Shown in pieces: positions 17,732 to 25,845 of a stretch of DNA of 64,000 nt. The notes beneath the pieces were generated by a model. That model searched no databases, had not been told where the DNA came from, and saw only the letters and a program-made list of their open reading frames with translations. The translations under genes and the position numbers were made by a program. The DNA is taken from the NCBI GenBank assembly GCA_021845925.1, contig JAJZUW010000005.1, forward strand, positions 66,232-130,231, in the 5' to 3' direction. The stretch is from Pseudomonadota bacterium. Lineage in GTDB: Bacteria; Pseudomonadota; Gammaproteobacteria; Burkholderiales; Sulfuriferulaceae. The first letter of the stretch is position 1, and the number at the start of each line of letters is the position of its first letter.

Positions 17732-18405
17732 TGGAAGAAACCGCTGTCGTGCTTCTGTCTGGCGGGCTGGATTCCGCAACGGTTCTGGCGCATGCCAGTG
17801 TGGAAGGCTACCGTTGCCACGCACTCAGCTTTGATTATGGTCAGCGGCACCGTGCCGAACTGCACGCCGCCAGACGGGTGGCCGAGGCGATGGGTGTGGA
17901 GAGTCATCGCACGTTCCATATGGATCTGGCCATGTTTGGCGGCTCGGCGCTTACCGATCCCTCGATTGCAGTGCCCGAATCCGCAGGCAGTGGCGGCATT
18001 CCGGTGACTTACGTGCCGGCGCGCAATACCATCATGCTTTCTGTGGCGCTGGCCTGGGCCGAAGTGCTGCAAAGCCGGCATATTTTCATTGGCGTCAATG
18101 CGGTTGATTATTCCGGTTATCCGGATTGCCGGCCGGCTTACATCGCTGCTTTCCAGCACATGGCCAATCTGGCCACCCGGGCAGCAGAAGAAGGGCGACT
18201 GTTGACCATTCATGCGCCGCTGCAAATGTTGTCCAAGGCCGAAATCATCCGCATGGGGGAACGGCTGGGCGTGGATTATTCACTGACTGTGAGCTGTTAC
18301 CAGGCCGATGACGATGGCCGGGCCTGCGGCGTCTGCGATGCCTGCCGCCTGCGCCGTCAGGGGTTTGTCGAAGCCGGTGTGACCGATCCGACCCGCTATC
18401 GTTAA
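17731..18405 (+). CDS. queC: 7-cyano-7-deazaguanine synthase QueC
   Basis: QueC converts carboxydeazaguanine to preQ0 with ATP and ammonia. The 224-residue product has the pyrophosphatase loop [10 protein letters not shown], the conserved [19 protein letters not shown] and the C-terminal zinc site [14 protein letters not shown] with upstream C in TVSCYQ. Its ATG shares a base with the queE stop. It ends the long ruv-tol-que run and is convergent with the mannose gene. Confidence 0.96.
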   Translation: MEETAVVLLSGGLDSATVLAHASVEGYRCHALSFDYGQRHRAELHAARRVAEAMGVESHRTFHMDLAMFGGSALTDPSIAVPESAGSGGIPVTYVPARNTIMLSVALAWAEVLQSRHIFIGVNAVDYSGYPDCRPAYIAAFQHMANLATRAAEEGRLLTIHAPLQMLSKAEIIRMGERLGVDYSLTVSCYQADDDGRACGVCDACRLRRQGFVEAGVTDPTRYR

Positions 18406-18427
18406 CGCGCTACCGTGAGGCCAGTGA

Positions 18428-19852
18428 TCAGTTGCGCTTGTAGATGTCCTCATAACGAACAATGTCATCTTCACCCAGATAACTGCCCGACTGTACTTCA
18501 ATCAGGTGAAGTGGCAGTTTGCCAGGGTTGACCAGCCGGTGCTTGCAGCCCAGCGGAATGTAGGTGGACTGGTTTTCGGTCAGCAGGATTTCTTCTTCGT
18601 CGCGCACGACAATGGCGGTACCGGACACCACGATCCAGTGTTCTGCGCGATGGTGATGCATCTGCAGTGAGAGTTTGGCACCCGGCTTGACCATGATGCG
18701 TTTGACCTGGAACCGGTCTCCGCTGTCGATGCCTTCATACCAACCCCAGGGCCGATAGACCCGGTCATGATACAGGTGTTCGGGGCGCTGGCTGTTCTTG
18801 AGCTGGTCGACGACCTGCTTGACCTGCTGCGCATGCTGTTTGTCTGCCACCAGCACGGCATCGGGTGTTTCGACAATGATGCAGTCACGCATGCCCAGCG
18901 CAACAACCAGACGGGATTCGGCACGGACAAGACTGTTGGTGGTGTCGTTCAGAATGGCATCGCCCCGGACAGCATTGCCATGCGCATCCTTGTCGCTGAC
19001 CTGCCAGAGGGCATCCCAGGCGCCGATGTCGCTCCAGCCAATGCTGACCGGCACAACCGCTGCCTTGCGCGTATGTTCCATCACGGCGTAGTCGATCGAT
19101 TCGGAAGGGCAGGCGGCGAAGGCATCGCTGTCAAGGCGGATGAAGTCGAGGTCCTGACTCGCCTGTTCCAGCGCATGCCGGCACGCTTCCAGAATGTCCG
19201 GCCGTAGCTGTGTCAGTTCTTCCAGCAGGCTGTCCACACGGAACAGGAACATGCCGCTGTTCCATGAATAGTGTCCGCTGTCGACATAACGTGTCGCGGT
19301 TTCGCGGTCCGGTTTTTCGACAAACTCCCGCACCGTGAAAATGTGATGGCAGCCTTCCACCGGGTCGCCCTGGTGGATATAGCCAAATCCGGTTTCCGGT
19401 GCATGGGCATGAATGCCGAATGTGGTCAGGAATCCGCGTTCGGCCGCCTTGCTGGCGCGCGCGACTGCATGCGCAAAGCCGGCCGTATCCTGAATGACGT
19501 GATCGGCGGGCAGAACCAGCATCATGCCGGTCGGGGAATGGCGGGCAATCGACAGCGCGGCCACTGCAATGGCAGCAGCGGTGTTGCGGCCGGCCGGCTC
19601 CAGCAGGATCGATTCGGGCGTGACATCGATGCCGCGCAGCTGTTCTGCAATCAGGAACCGGTGTTCCTGATTGCAGATGATCACCGGTTTGGCCGTGTCC
19701 GGCAGGCTGGCAGCCCGCAAGGCGGTTTCCTGCAGCAAGGTGCGTTGGGTCAGCAATGGCAGCAACTGTTTTGGCAGCGCAGCGCGGGAGAGTGGCCACA
19801 GACGGGTGCCGGAACCGCCGGACAGGATGACGGGGTGAATGACAGTGCTCAT
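18428..19852 (-). CDS. manC: Mannose-1-phosphate guanylyltransferase / mannose-6-phosphate isomerase (type II)
   Basis: This bifunctional enzyme makes GDP-mannose and, through its C-terminal cupin, isomerises fructose-6-P to mannose-6-P. The 474-residue product starts MSTVIHPVILSGGSGTRLWP with the nucleotidyltransferase signature, has the sugar motif FVEKPDRETA near residue 180, and ends in the isomerase cupin (MHHHRAEHWIVVSGTA). Start ATG 19852 was chosen over 19915 because it places the glycine-rich loop near the N-terminus. With the algC-type gene at 6547-7923 it completes GDP-mannose synthesis; no O-antigen cluster lies nearby. Confidence 0.94.
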   Translation of the reverse strand: MSTVIHPVILSGGSGTRLWPLSRAALPKQLLPLLTQRTLLQETALRAASLPDTAKPVIICNQEHRFLIAEQLRGIDVTPESILLEPAGRNTAAAIAVAALSIARHSPTGMMLVLPADHVIQDTAGFAHAVARASKAAERGFLTTFGIHAHAPETGFGYIHQGDPVEGCHHIFTVREFVEKPDRETATRYVDSGHYSWNSGMFLFRVDSLLEELTQLRPDILEACRHALEQASQDLDFIRLDSDAFAACPSESIDYAVMEHTRKAAVVPVSIGWSDIGAWDALWQVSDKDAHGNAVRGDAILNDTTNSLVRAESRLVVALGMRDCIIVETPDAVLVADKQHAQQVKQVVDQLKNSQRPEHLYHDRVYRPWGWYEGIDSGDRFQVKRIMVKPGAKLSLQMHHHRAEHWIVVSGTAIVVRDEEEILLTENQSTYIPLGCKHRLVNPGKLPLHLIEVQSGSYLGEDDIVRYEDIYKRN

Positions 19853-19889
19853 GCTGGAAATCAATTGGTCAGACTGGATAATTGCTGCA

Positions 19890-20432
19890 TCATAACATGT
19901 CAGCGTTGGAATCATGTGACAGGCTGTTTTCAGCTGTTTCGCGAATCAGGCGAAACAGTGCGCGACTGCTTTTGGGCGCCTGTCCGGCAGCCTGTTCCTT
20001 GCGCGCATTGCGGGCCAGGGTGCGCAATTGCTGGCTGTCGGCTGTTGGATATTCCTGCAAAAAACGGCCGAGACTGGCATCGTCGGCAATCAGCTGGTCG
20101 CGCCAGCGCTCAAGCTGGTGAAAAAAGGCATTGTCGGCATTGTGGCGCGATTGCCACTGGCGCATCTGTTCTGCAACCGGCTCGGCATCAAAACTGCGCA
20201 TCAGTCGGCCAATGTACTGCAACTGGCGGCGCAGACCGCCATTGGAAGTGATCCGGCGGGTTTCTTCAATCGCCTGGCGCAGGTTGTCCGGCAGGGACAG
20301 GCGATCCAGTTTGTCACGCGGCAGCTCGACGAGGGACTCGCCAAGTTTCTGCAGGTCGTTCATTCGTCGCTTGAGTTCACTCTTGCTTGGTGGCTCAACG
20401 GTCGGGTCAAATTCATCCATGATGCCCAGCAT
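19890..20432 (-). CDS. darP: Ribosome-associated protein DarP/YjgA (DUF615)
   Basis: DarP helps late 50S subunit assembly in E. coli. The 180-residue product is highly charged and helical with the family start PPSKSELKRRMNDLQKLGES and conserved LRRQLQYIGRLMRS and WRDQLIADD. It is divergent from pmbA across a 57-base gap; yjgA and pmbA neighbour each other in many proteobacteria. The start may be ATG 20432 or ATG 20420. Confidence 0.92.
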   Translation of the reverse strand: MLGIMDEFDPTVEPPSKSELKRRMNDLQKLGESLVELPRDKLDRLSLPDNLRQAIEETRRITSNGGLRRQLQYIGRLMRSFDAEPVAEQMRQWQSRHNADNAFFHQLERWRDQLIADDASLGRFLQEYPTADSQQLRTLARNARKEQAAGQAPKSSRALFRLIRETAENSLSHDSNADML

Positions 20433-20489
20433 GAGGGGAAATATTGCTATGATAACGTTTTTACCATTGATCAGCTAATCGGGGTATTT

Positions 20490-21827
20490 GTGTCGGAACA
20501 GTTCAGTCATGATCGTGCGCAATTGATGTCGCTGGTCGAAGAAATGCTGGCTTATGCCGGTCGTCGCGGGGCCAGTGCCTGTGCAGCCGAGGCTTCGTCG
20601 GGAATGGGGCAATCGGTGACGGTGCGGCATGGCGAGGTGGAAACCATCGAATACAACCGGGACAAGGGCATCTCTGTCACGGTCTATCAGGGAAAACGAC
20701 GCGGGCATGCATCGACATCCGATTTTGCGCGCGAAGCCCTGCACGCGGCAGTGGACAAGGCGCTCACCATCGCCAGTTACACCGCCGAAGACGAATGCGC
20801 AGGTCTGCCGGATGCCGCCATGCTGGCGCAGGATGTGCCGGATCTCGATCTGTTCCATCCCTGGGGGCAAGGCGTGGACCAGGCCATTGCCATGGCTGGC
20901 GAGTGCGAAGCGGCAGCCATGGCCGTGGATGCCCGTATCAACAATTCCGAAGGGGCGTCTGCCAGTACCCAGCAGTCGCTGTTTGTTTATGGCAACAGCC
21001 TCGGTTTCATGGGGGGCTATCCGTCAACGCGGCATGGTGTCAGTTGTGCCGTCATCGCCGAGAGCGACCAGGGCATGCAACGCGATTACTGGTACAGTTC
21101 GGCGCGGTTTGCCGGTGATCTGGAACCAGCCGTTGACGTCGGCCGACGTGCCGGACAGCGTACGGTCCGTCGTTTGAATGCACGTCGTTTGCCAACGGGC
21201 GAAGCGCCAGTGCTGTTCGAAGCGCCTGTGGCGGCTGGTCTGCTGTCCCATTTCGTGGCGGCGGTCAGTGGTGGACATCTGTACCGCAAATCTTCGTTTC
21301 TGCTCGACAGCCTGGGACGGCAGGTTTTTCCCGACTGGGTCAACATCATCGAGCGGCCACACCTGCCAAGAGGATTGGCCAGTTCTCCGTTTGACAATGA
21401 AGGTGTGCGTACCGTCGACCGAAATGTTGTCAGTGCGGGATGTGTGGATGGGTATTTCCTGTCGACCTACAGTGCCCGCAAACTGGGAATGCAAACCACA
21501 GGCAACGCAGGTGGCAGTCACAATCTGATCGTCAACAGCACTGGCGAAGATTTTGACGGCCTGCTGCAGCGTATGGGAACCGGTCTGCTGGTCACCGAAC
21601 TGCTTGGTCACGGCATCAATATGGTCACTGGCGATTATTCGCGCGGGGCTGCCGGTTACTGGGTGGAAAACGGCGTGCTGCAATATCCGGTGGAAGAAAT
21701 CACCATTGCTGGCAATCTGTTGCAGATGTTCCGTGACATCGTTGCCATCGGAACCGATGTGGAAACCCGCAGTTCCCGCCGTACCGGTTCGATCCTGATC
21801 GAACGCATGACCATTGCCGGAAACTGA
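20490..21827 (+). CDS. pmbA: Metalloprotease-related protein PmbA/TldE
   Basis: PmbA (TldE) forms a protease with TldD that processes small peptides such as microcin precursors and the antitoxin CcdA in E. coli. The 445-residue product shows GQSVTVRHGEVETIEYNRDK near the N-terminus, the SSFLLDSLG region and the C-terminal TGNAGGSHNLIV and INMVTGDYSRGAAGYW segments. GTG 20490 gives the N-terminal helix seen in homologues; ATG 20526 would remove it. The HExxxH zinc motif belongs to TldD, which is not in this window. Confidence 0.92.
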   Translation: MSEQFSHDRAQLMSLVEEMLAYAGRRGASACAAEASSGMGQSVTVRHGEVETIEYNRDKGISVTVYQGKRRGHASTSDFAREALHAAVDKALTIASYTAEDECAGLPDAAMLAQDVPDLDLFHPWGQGVDQAIAMAGECEAAAMAVDARINNSEGASASTQQSLFVYGNSLGFMGGYPSTRHGVSCAVIAESDQGMQRDYWYSSARFAGDLEPAVDVGRRAGQRTVRRLNARRLPTGEAPVLFEAPVAAGLLSHFVAAVSGGHLYRKSSFLLDSLGRQVFPDWVNIIERPHLPRGLASSPFDNEGVRTVDRNVVSAGCVDGYFLSTYSARKLGMQTTGNAGGSHNLIVNSTGEDFDGLLQRMGTGLLVTELLGHGINMVTGDYSRGAAGYWVENGVLQYPVEEITIAGNLLQMFRDIVAIGTDVETRSSRRTGSILIERMTIAGN

Positions 21828-21828
21828 C

Positions 21829-22350
21829 ATGGGCATGCTGCTGGAACTGGCGAAAGGTATCGATGTGGCGACCGAACGGGTCGGACAGGCCGTCAAGTGG
21901 CTGGTGCTTCTGGCCGCGCTGATTTCGGCGGTGAATGCCGGGCTGCGTTACGGACTTGGTATTGGCAGCAATGCCGGCATCGAATTGCAGTGGTATCTGT
22001 TTGGTGGCATTTTTCTGCTCGGTTCGGGGTACACGCTCAAACACCGTGGTCATGTCCGCATCGATCTGTTGCACGGGCGTTTGTCGCCACGTGCCCAGGC
22101 GCTGGTGGAGATGCTGGGAACTCTGTTTTTCCTGATGCCATTCTGTCTGTTGATGGTGGATTTGTCCTGGCCGGTTTTTGTCCAGGCGTGGCAGACTGGT
22201 GAAATGTCCCCGGACGCGGGCGGCTTGCCTCGCTGGCCGGTCAAGCTGCTGGTTCCGGCCGGATTCGCTCTGCTGGCCCTGCAGGGGGTTGCCGAGTTCA
22301 TCAAGGCAGCGGCCGTGTTCGGGCAGTCTGGCGCAGGAGACCAGTCATGA
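21829..22350 (+). CDS. TRAP transporter small membrane subunit (DctQ type)
   Basis: DctQ-type subunits are the four-helix partners of the TRAP permease. The 173-residue product shows four hydrophobic segments (about residues 25-45, 55-75, 92-115 and 140-160) and the family features QWYLFGGIFLLGSGYTLKHRGHVRIDL (helix and polar loop; two fragments of one stretch). It begins one base after the pmbA stop and overlaps the large subunit by ATGA. Substrate unknown. Confidence 0.88.
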   Translation: MGMLLELAKGIDVATERVGQAVKWLVLLAALISAVNAGLRYGLGIGSNAGIELQWYLFGGIFLLGSGYTLKHRGHVRIDLLHGRLSPRAQALVEMLGTLFFLMPFCLLMVDLSWPVFVQAWQTGEMSPDAGGLPRWPVKLLVPAGFALLALQGVAEFIKAAAVFGQSGAGDQS

Positions 22351-23744
22351 CGCATCTGGCGCCAGTCATGTTTGCCGGTCTTGTGGTTTTTCTGCTGCTG
22401 GGGTATCCGGCTGCATTTGCGCTTGCGGCCAATGGCCTGTTGTTTGCCATGATCGGCATTCATGCCGGACTGCTCGACTGGAGCCTGTTGGGGGCTCTGC
22501 CCGACCGGGTGCTGGGTATCGTCTCCAATCAGACACTGCTGGCGATTCCCTTTTTTACTTTCATGGGGCTGATTCTCGAACGCAGCGGAATGGCGGAAGA
22601 CCTGCTGACCAGTATCGGACAACTGTTTGGTCCGGTGCGTGGTGGGCTTGCCTACGCCGTCATTCTGGTGGGTGTGTTGCTAGCGGCCACCACTGGAGTC
22701 GTCGCCGCTTCGGTGATTGCGATGGGCCTGATTTCGCTGCCGGTCATGCTGCGTTATGGCTATGATGCGCGGCTGGCAGCCGGCGTGATTGCGGCGGCCG
22801 GTACATTGGCCCAAGTGATCCCGCCCGGACTGGTGCTGATTGTGCTGGCCGACCAGCTGGGTGTTCCGGTGGGCGACATGTTCAAGGCGGCGATTCCACC
22901 CAGTCTGATGTTGACCGGCTTCTACATTCTTTTTGTGTTTCTGGTGTCGCTGCTGCGGCCGTCAGCGGTACCTGCCCTGCCGGCGGAAGTACGTGTTCTG
23001 CGGGGATGGGCGTTGTGGCGTTCGGCCTTTTTTGCCATTATTCCGCCGTTTCTGCTGATCAGCATTGTGCTCGGCAGCATTTTCCTGGGTTGGGCAACCC
23101 CATCGGAGGGTGGTGCCGTTGGATCAACCGGGGCACTGTTGCTGGCTGGGCTGAAGGGCAAGCTGAACCTGACGCTGCTGCGCGAAGCCACCGAGCGGAG
23201 CATGCGTCTGTTGAGTTTTGTCATGTTCATTCTGATCGGATCGACGGTATTCAGTTTGGTGTTCCGCGGTCTGAATGGCGACCTGTGGGTGGAACATCTG
23301 CTGTCATCCTTGCCGGGCGGCCTGGTCGGCTTCCTGATCGTGGTTAACCTCTTCGTGTTTTTTCTGGCGTTTTTTCTGGATTTTTTCGAGATTGCCTTTA
23401 TTGCCATTCCGCTGCTGGCGCCGGCAGCGCAAAAGCTGGGGATCGATCTGGTCTGGTTTGGTGTATTGCTGGCCCTGAACATGCAGACCTCTTTCATGCA
23501 TCCGCCGTTCGGATTTTCGCTGTTTTACCTGCGCAGCGTGGCCCCGAAAGAAGTCCGTTCCGGCCAGATTTATCTGGGTGCGATTCCATTTTTGCTGATC
23601 CAGCTGCTGATGGTGGCGCTGGTGATTGCCTTCCCGGGGCTCGTGGCAGGTGCGGCTCATCAGCAGACCCACAATGGCGTGATTGATGTCCCGATGGATG
23701 ATCAGGGATACGGCGATTACTATTTGCCCAAGGAATGGCGTTGA
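22347..23744 (+). CDS. TRAP transporter large permease (DctM type)
   Basis: This is the main transport subunit of a sodium-coupled TRAP system. The 465-residue product has about 12 hydrophobic segments, the early family motif FTFMGLILERSGMAEDLL, the IPPGLVLIVLADQL loop and the late LNMQTSFMHPPFGFSLFYLR motif. A hydrophilic tail of about 30 residues after the last helix (ending GYGDYYLPKEWR) is longer than usual. No periplasmic DctP gene lies next to the pair, so the substrate-binding protein must be encoded elsewhere or the system is incomplete. Confidence 0.9.
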   Translation: MTHLAPVMFAGLVVFLLLGYPAAFALAANGLLFAMIGIHAGLLDWSLLGALPDRVLGIVSNQTLLAIPFFTFMGLILERSGMAEDLLTSIGQLFGPVRGGLAYAVILVGVLLAATTGVVAASVIAMGLISLPVMLRYGYDARLAAGVIAAAGTLAQVIPPGLVLIVLADQLGVPVGDMFKAAIPPSLMLTGFYILFVFLVSLLRPSAVPALPAEVRVLRGWALWRSAFFAIIPPFLLISIVLGSIFLGWATPSEGGAVGSTGALLLAGLKGKLNLTLLREATERSMRLLSFVMFILIGSTVFSLVFRGLNGDLWVEHLLSSLPGGLVGFLIVVNLFVFFLAFFLDFFEIAFIAIPLLAPAAQKLGIDLVWFGVLLALNMQTSFMHPPFGFSLFYLRSVAPKEVRSGQIYLGAIPFLLIQLLMVALVIAFPGLVAGAAHQQTHNGVIDVPMDDQGYGDYYLPKEWR

Positions 23745-23802
23745 TAGCCCGTTGAAGCCGGATTTCCGGAAATAGAGGTGTTTTGCGACGGGTTTGCAAA
23801 GC

Positions 23803-23839
23803 GCTGTGTCAACCATGCTTGATGATTGACACAGCCTTT
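23803..23839 (+). terminator. Hairpin after the TRAP permease, probable terminator
   Basis: GCTGTGTCAA pairs perfectly with TTGACACAGC around a 13-base loop, followed by CTTTTG. The T run is short, so termination may be partial. It stands 58 bases after the permease stop, immediately before the direct repeat at 23844. Apart from this hairpin and the repeat, I see nothing that codes between 23745 and 24021. Confidence 0.55.
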
Positions 23840-23843
23840 TGGG

Positions 23844-23860
23844 TTGGCGGAGTGGACGGG
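23844..23860. repeat. Left att-like copy of the tRNA-Asp 3' end
   Basis: Identical over 17 bases to 24918-24934 inside the tRNA-Asp gene; after this the left copy reads GCTC where the tRNA reads ACTC. The T-loop sequence is absent, so it is not a whole tRNA. Confidence 0.7.
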
Positions 23861-24021
23861 GCTCTCCCGGAAAGCCACAAAGTTCATTGATTTTGATAGT
23901 TTTTTCCTGACTGGCGTTGCAAGTGTCCCGTTTCCCTCGGGACCTCTGAATGTGACGCCACGCATTGTTCCGGCAAGGCCCGAACACGTCAACAATTGAC
24001 TCCAGCGAATTTCTATGGTCA

Positions 24022-24050
24022 TTGACACCCCATATGATTATGGCTAGAGT
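24022..24050 (+). promoter_or_regulatory. Sigma-70 type promoter of the toxin-antitoxin pair
   Basis: A perfect -35 TTGACA (24022-24027) is followed after 17 bases by TAGAGT (24045-24050, 4 of 6). The predicted start of transcription is at or within a base or two of the toxin ATG at 24057, which would make the message leaderless or nearly so. Confidence 0.6.
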
Positions 24051-24056
24051 GACTAT

Positions 24057-24350
24057 ATGAAGGCGCAGCGGATTTTCTACGACAAGGCTGTCTTACCCGA
24101 TGGATCCATCGTCGAGATGACGATCTGGCAGCTTCCGAAATTTTCGTCTGAACGACCACATGGTCTGAAGTACAGCCTGTTCTATGGTCGTGACGGGGTT
24201 CGCATCGTGGGGTACGACAATGAACGCGGCAAAGGCGACCACAAACACATCGGCGGAGTGGAGACCCGATACAGGTTCGAGAGCGTTGAAAAACTGGTGG
24301 CTGACTTTTTGGCCGATGTTGAAAGGGCAACAAATGAGCACAACACATAA
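24057..24350 (+). CDS. tumE: TumE-type toxin component (DUF6516 family)
   Basis: The 97-residue protein matches the DUF6516/TumE family: ADGS-like LPDGSIVEMTIWQLP, a central YDNERGKGDHKHIGG motif and a C-terminal YRFESVEKLVADFLADVE. Members are toxin components of a two-gene system with a winged-helix antitoxin; the biochemical activity is not something I can derive from sequence. The gene overlaps the next by 17 bases and sits in the tRNA-Asp element. No good ribosome site precedes its ATG, consistent with a near-leaderless transcript. Confidence 0.82.
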   Translation: MKAQRIFYDKAVLPDGSIVEMTIWQLPKFSSERPHGLKYSLFYGRDGVRIVGYDNERGKGDHKHIGGVETRYRFESVEKLVADFLADVERATNEHNT

Positions 24351-24696
24351 AGTTCAGGTCAATGTGGGTACCTTGGCCGATATGGGAAAACGGTTTGCCC
24401 ACGCATGGAATCTGGCTGCTGCGGGTGATCAGGTCGAAGAGACCCATGTGACGTTTCTCAACGTCCAAACCATGCTTGACACCCTCTCACCTCGTCGTTT
24501 GGAGCTGCTACGCCATGTTCGCCAGCATGGCGCCAGCAGCACCAGAGAACTCGCGCTTGCGCTGGGTCGTGATTACAAGAATGTGCATCAGGATGTTGCC
24601 GTGCTGGAGTCCACTGGCCTGTTGCTCCGTGAGGGTCGAAAGCTGTCTGCGCCTTGGGATGAATTGCAGGCGCATGTTTCTCTGCTGCCGTCCTGA
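24334..24696 (+). CDS. tumA: TumA-type antitoxin, winged-helix DNA-binding protein
   Basis: The 120-residue protein resembles the HVO_A0114-type putative DNA-binding family that accompanies TumE. The N-terminal part (FAHAWNLAAAGDQVEETHVTF) is the family lead-in, and residues about 50-105 form a winged helix (LSPRRLELLRHVRQHGASST, then ELALALGRDYKNVHQDVAVL). ATG 24334 overlaps the toxin gene; the longer frame from 24184 is a shadow. It probably represses the promoter at 24022-24050 and binds the toxin; that is inference from the system type. Confidence 0.82.
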   Translation: MSTTHKVQVNVGTLADMGKRFAHAWNLAAAGDQVEETHVTFLNVQTMLDTLSPRRLELLRHVRQHGASSTRELALALGRDYKNVHQDVAVLESTGLLLREGRKLSAPWDELQAHVSLLPS

Positions 24697-24883
24697 CTAT
24701 GCTCGTGGTCTGCAGGGCTTTGATCAAATCACCTCCCATTGCCACTGGGTGTCGCCCACGCGGGTGGTTAGGTGGAAGTAATGGACACCATGTCGTGATT
24801 TCGCCAGGTGCGATGGCAGTTTCATTTTACGTTTCCCAAAAATTGGGACACCGGAATGGGACGCTTGTTGCGTGACACCAATA

Positions 24884-24912
24884 AAAAACCCGTTGAGAAT
24901 AAACGGGTTTTT
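24884..24912 (-). terminator. Intrinsic terminator of the tRNA-Glu/tRNA-Asp unit
   Basis: AAAAACCCGTT pairs perfectly over 11 bp with AACGGGTTTTT around a 7-base loop. Read on the minus strand it follows the tRNA-Asp 3' end by 6 bases and ends in a T run. The symmetric A/T flanks let it work for the antitoxin transcript as well. If the att interpretation is right, this terminator came with the insert. Bases 24697-24883 show nothing I can name. Confidence 0.88.
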
Positions 24913-24918
24913 GAATAT

Positions 24919-24995
24919 TGGCGGAGTGGACGGGACTCGAACCCGCGACCCCCGGCGTGACAGGCCGGTATTCTAACCAACTGAACTACCACTCC
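24919..24995 (-). tRNA. tRNA-Asp (anticodon GTC)
   Basis: The minus strand folds into a full 77-base cloverleaf: acceptor GGAGTGG/CCACTCC, D-arm with TAGTTCAGTTGG, anticodon arm CCGGCCTGTCACGCCGG with GTC in the loop, T-arm CGCGGGTTCGAGTCCCG, and an encoded CCA end. Its 3' end is duplicated at 23844. It is followed on the minus strand by the terminator at 24884-24912 and is co-oriented with tRNA-Glu. Confidence 0.97.
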
Positions 24996-25103
24996 AGCAT
25001 GAAAAAATGCGCAGGCTACTGGCAAGCCAGGTTTTCTGGTTACCGTTTTGCCCCGGCATGGATTGTCATGCGAGCAAGCCGGAATGCATCCGGATTGCGA
25101 AAC

Positions 25104-25179
25104 TGGCGTCCCCAACGAGATTCGAACTCGTGTTATCGCCGTGAAAGGGCGGTGTCCTAGGCCTCTAGACGATGGGGAC
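25104..25179 (-). tRNA. tRNA-Glu (anticodon TTC)
   Basis: The minus strand encodes a 76-base cloverleaf: acceptor GTCCCCA/TGGGGAC, D-arm with CGTCTAGAGGCC, anticodon arm CCGCCCTTTCACGGCGG-like with TTC in the loop, T-arm ACGAGTTCGAATCTCGT and encoded CCA. It lies 108 bases upstream of tRNA-Asp on the same strand, so both are probably one transcript. Anticodon-arm pairing was judged by eye. Confidence 0.97.
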
Positions 25180-25320
25180 CTTGTGATTTGCCGACAGGAT
25201 TGCGGAAATTCCACTATCCGGTTGCTGAATCCGTTTGTGGCAGTACCGGAAAATGTCACTTCCGGAATGTCTGGATTCAGATACGCTTGCCGATCAACTC
25301 AAGCCACGCATTATAGCAGG

Positions 25321-25503
25321 CTACTTTTGTTTTGAGAAGAGGGTGATGACAACGCCAGTCATGAGTCCCAAAAAACTGGCAGGCACCATCATCAGCCAGA
25401 AACTGTTCTCGCCATGTTTGATCAGGTCCCAGAAGCCAAGCGCCAGACCGAGCACGCAGGCTGCAATACTGAACAGAAGCAGTGTTATACCAAATTTGTG
25501 CAT
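25321..25503 (-). CDS. Small two-helix membrane protein of unknown function
   Basis: The 60-residue product (start MHKFGITLLLFSIAACVLGL) is predicted from ATG 25503 because AAGGAG lies 8 bases upstream; the longer reading from 25545 lacks such a site. It has two hydrophobic segments, about residues 5-22 and 33-55 (MMVPASFLGLMTGVVITLF), separated by a short polar loop (DLIKHGENS), and ends in SKQK. It stands alone between tRNA-Glu and the MFS gene. I do not recognise a family. Confidence 0.65.
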   Translation of the reverse strand: MHKFGITLLLFSIAACVLGLALGFWDLIKHGENSFWLMMVPASFLGLMTGVVITLFSKQK

Positions 25504-25845
25504 GACAGGAACTCCTTGAAGGATAAGAGGTTGCCTCACCGGCAAAAACCCGGGGTCAGCAATTCGTCTGGCCTGGCACAGGTTGATGACAGCCGCATAT
25601 GTCGTTGCATGTCTGACAAATTTTCTAGACAGATGACAGCGTCCGGGCTATTGTAGCAGCGGGATCTGCGCAGTCAAATTGGCTGACGGGGGACTTGCAG
25701 TCATGACGGGCAATGGCGTCGGCACGGTCGATGTCGGCAGGTTTGACCGGTGTTGTCTGCTGCATCCCATCAAAATGTGCTGCAAAGGTGGTCAACTGCC
25801 TGACGAGGAGTTCGCGAAGCGGATTTCCGGATATTGTGTGTGGGG
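25504..25845. other. Intergenic region before the MFS gene
   Basis: This 342-base gap should hold promoters for the small membrane protein (minus) and the MFS gene (plus). Open frames exist on both strands (for example an 87-codon minus frame from 25888) but none shows recognisable domains or a good ribosome site. TTGACC at 25743 has no -10 partner at proper spacing. I see no RNA gene. Confidence 0.4.

Larger units (their letters stand above)
23844..24934. mobile_element. Small tRNA-Asp-integrated element carrying a TumE/TumA module
   Basis: The 17-base sequence TTGGCGGAGTGGACGGG occurs at 23844-23860 and again at 24918-24934; with one mismatch the match extends to 20 of 21 bases. The right copy is the 3' end of the intact tRNA-Asp gene, the classic integration target of tyrosine-recombinase elements. 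Between the copies lie a promoter, the two-gene toxin-antitoxin module and a terminator, but no integrase, so it is either a remnant or mobilised in trans. The inference rests on the repeats and cargo. Confidence 0.6.

Noticed and set aside
23840-23880. A second complete tRNA-Asp gene
   Set aside because: Only the 3' acceptor part matches; the T-loop, anticodon and D-arm sequences are absent.
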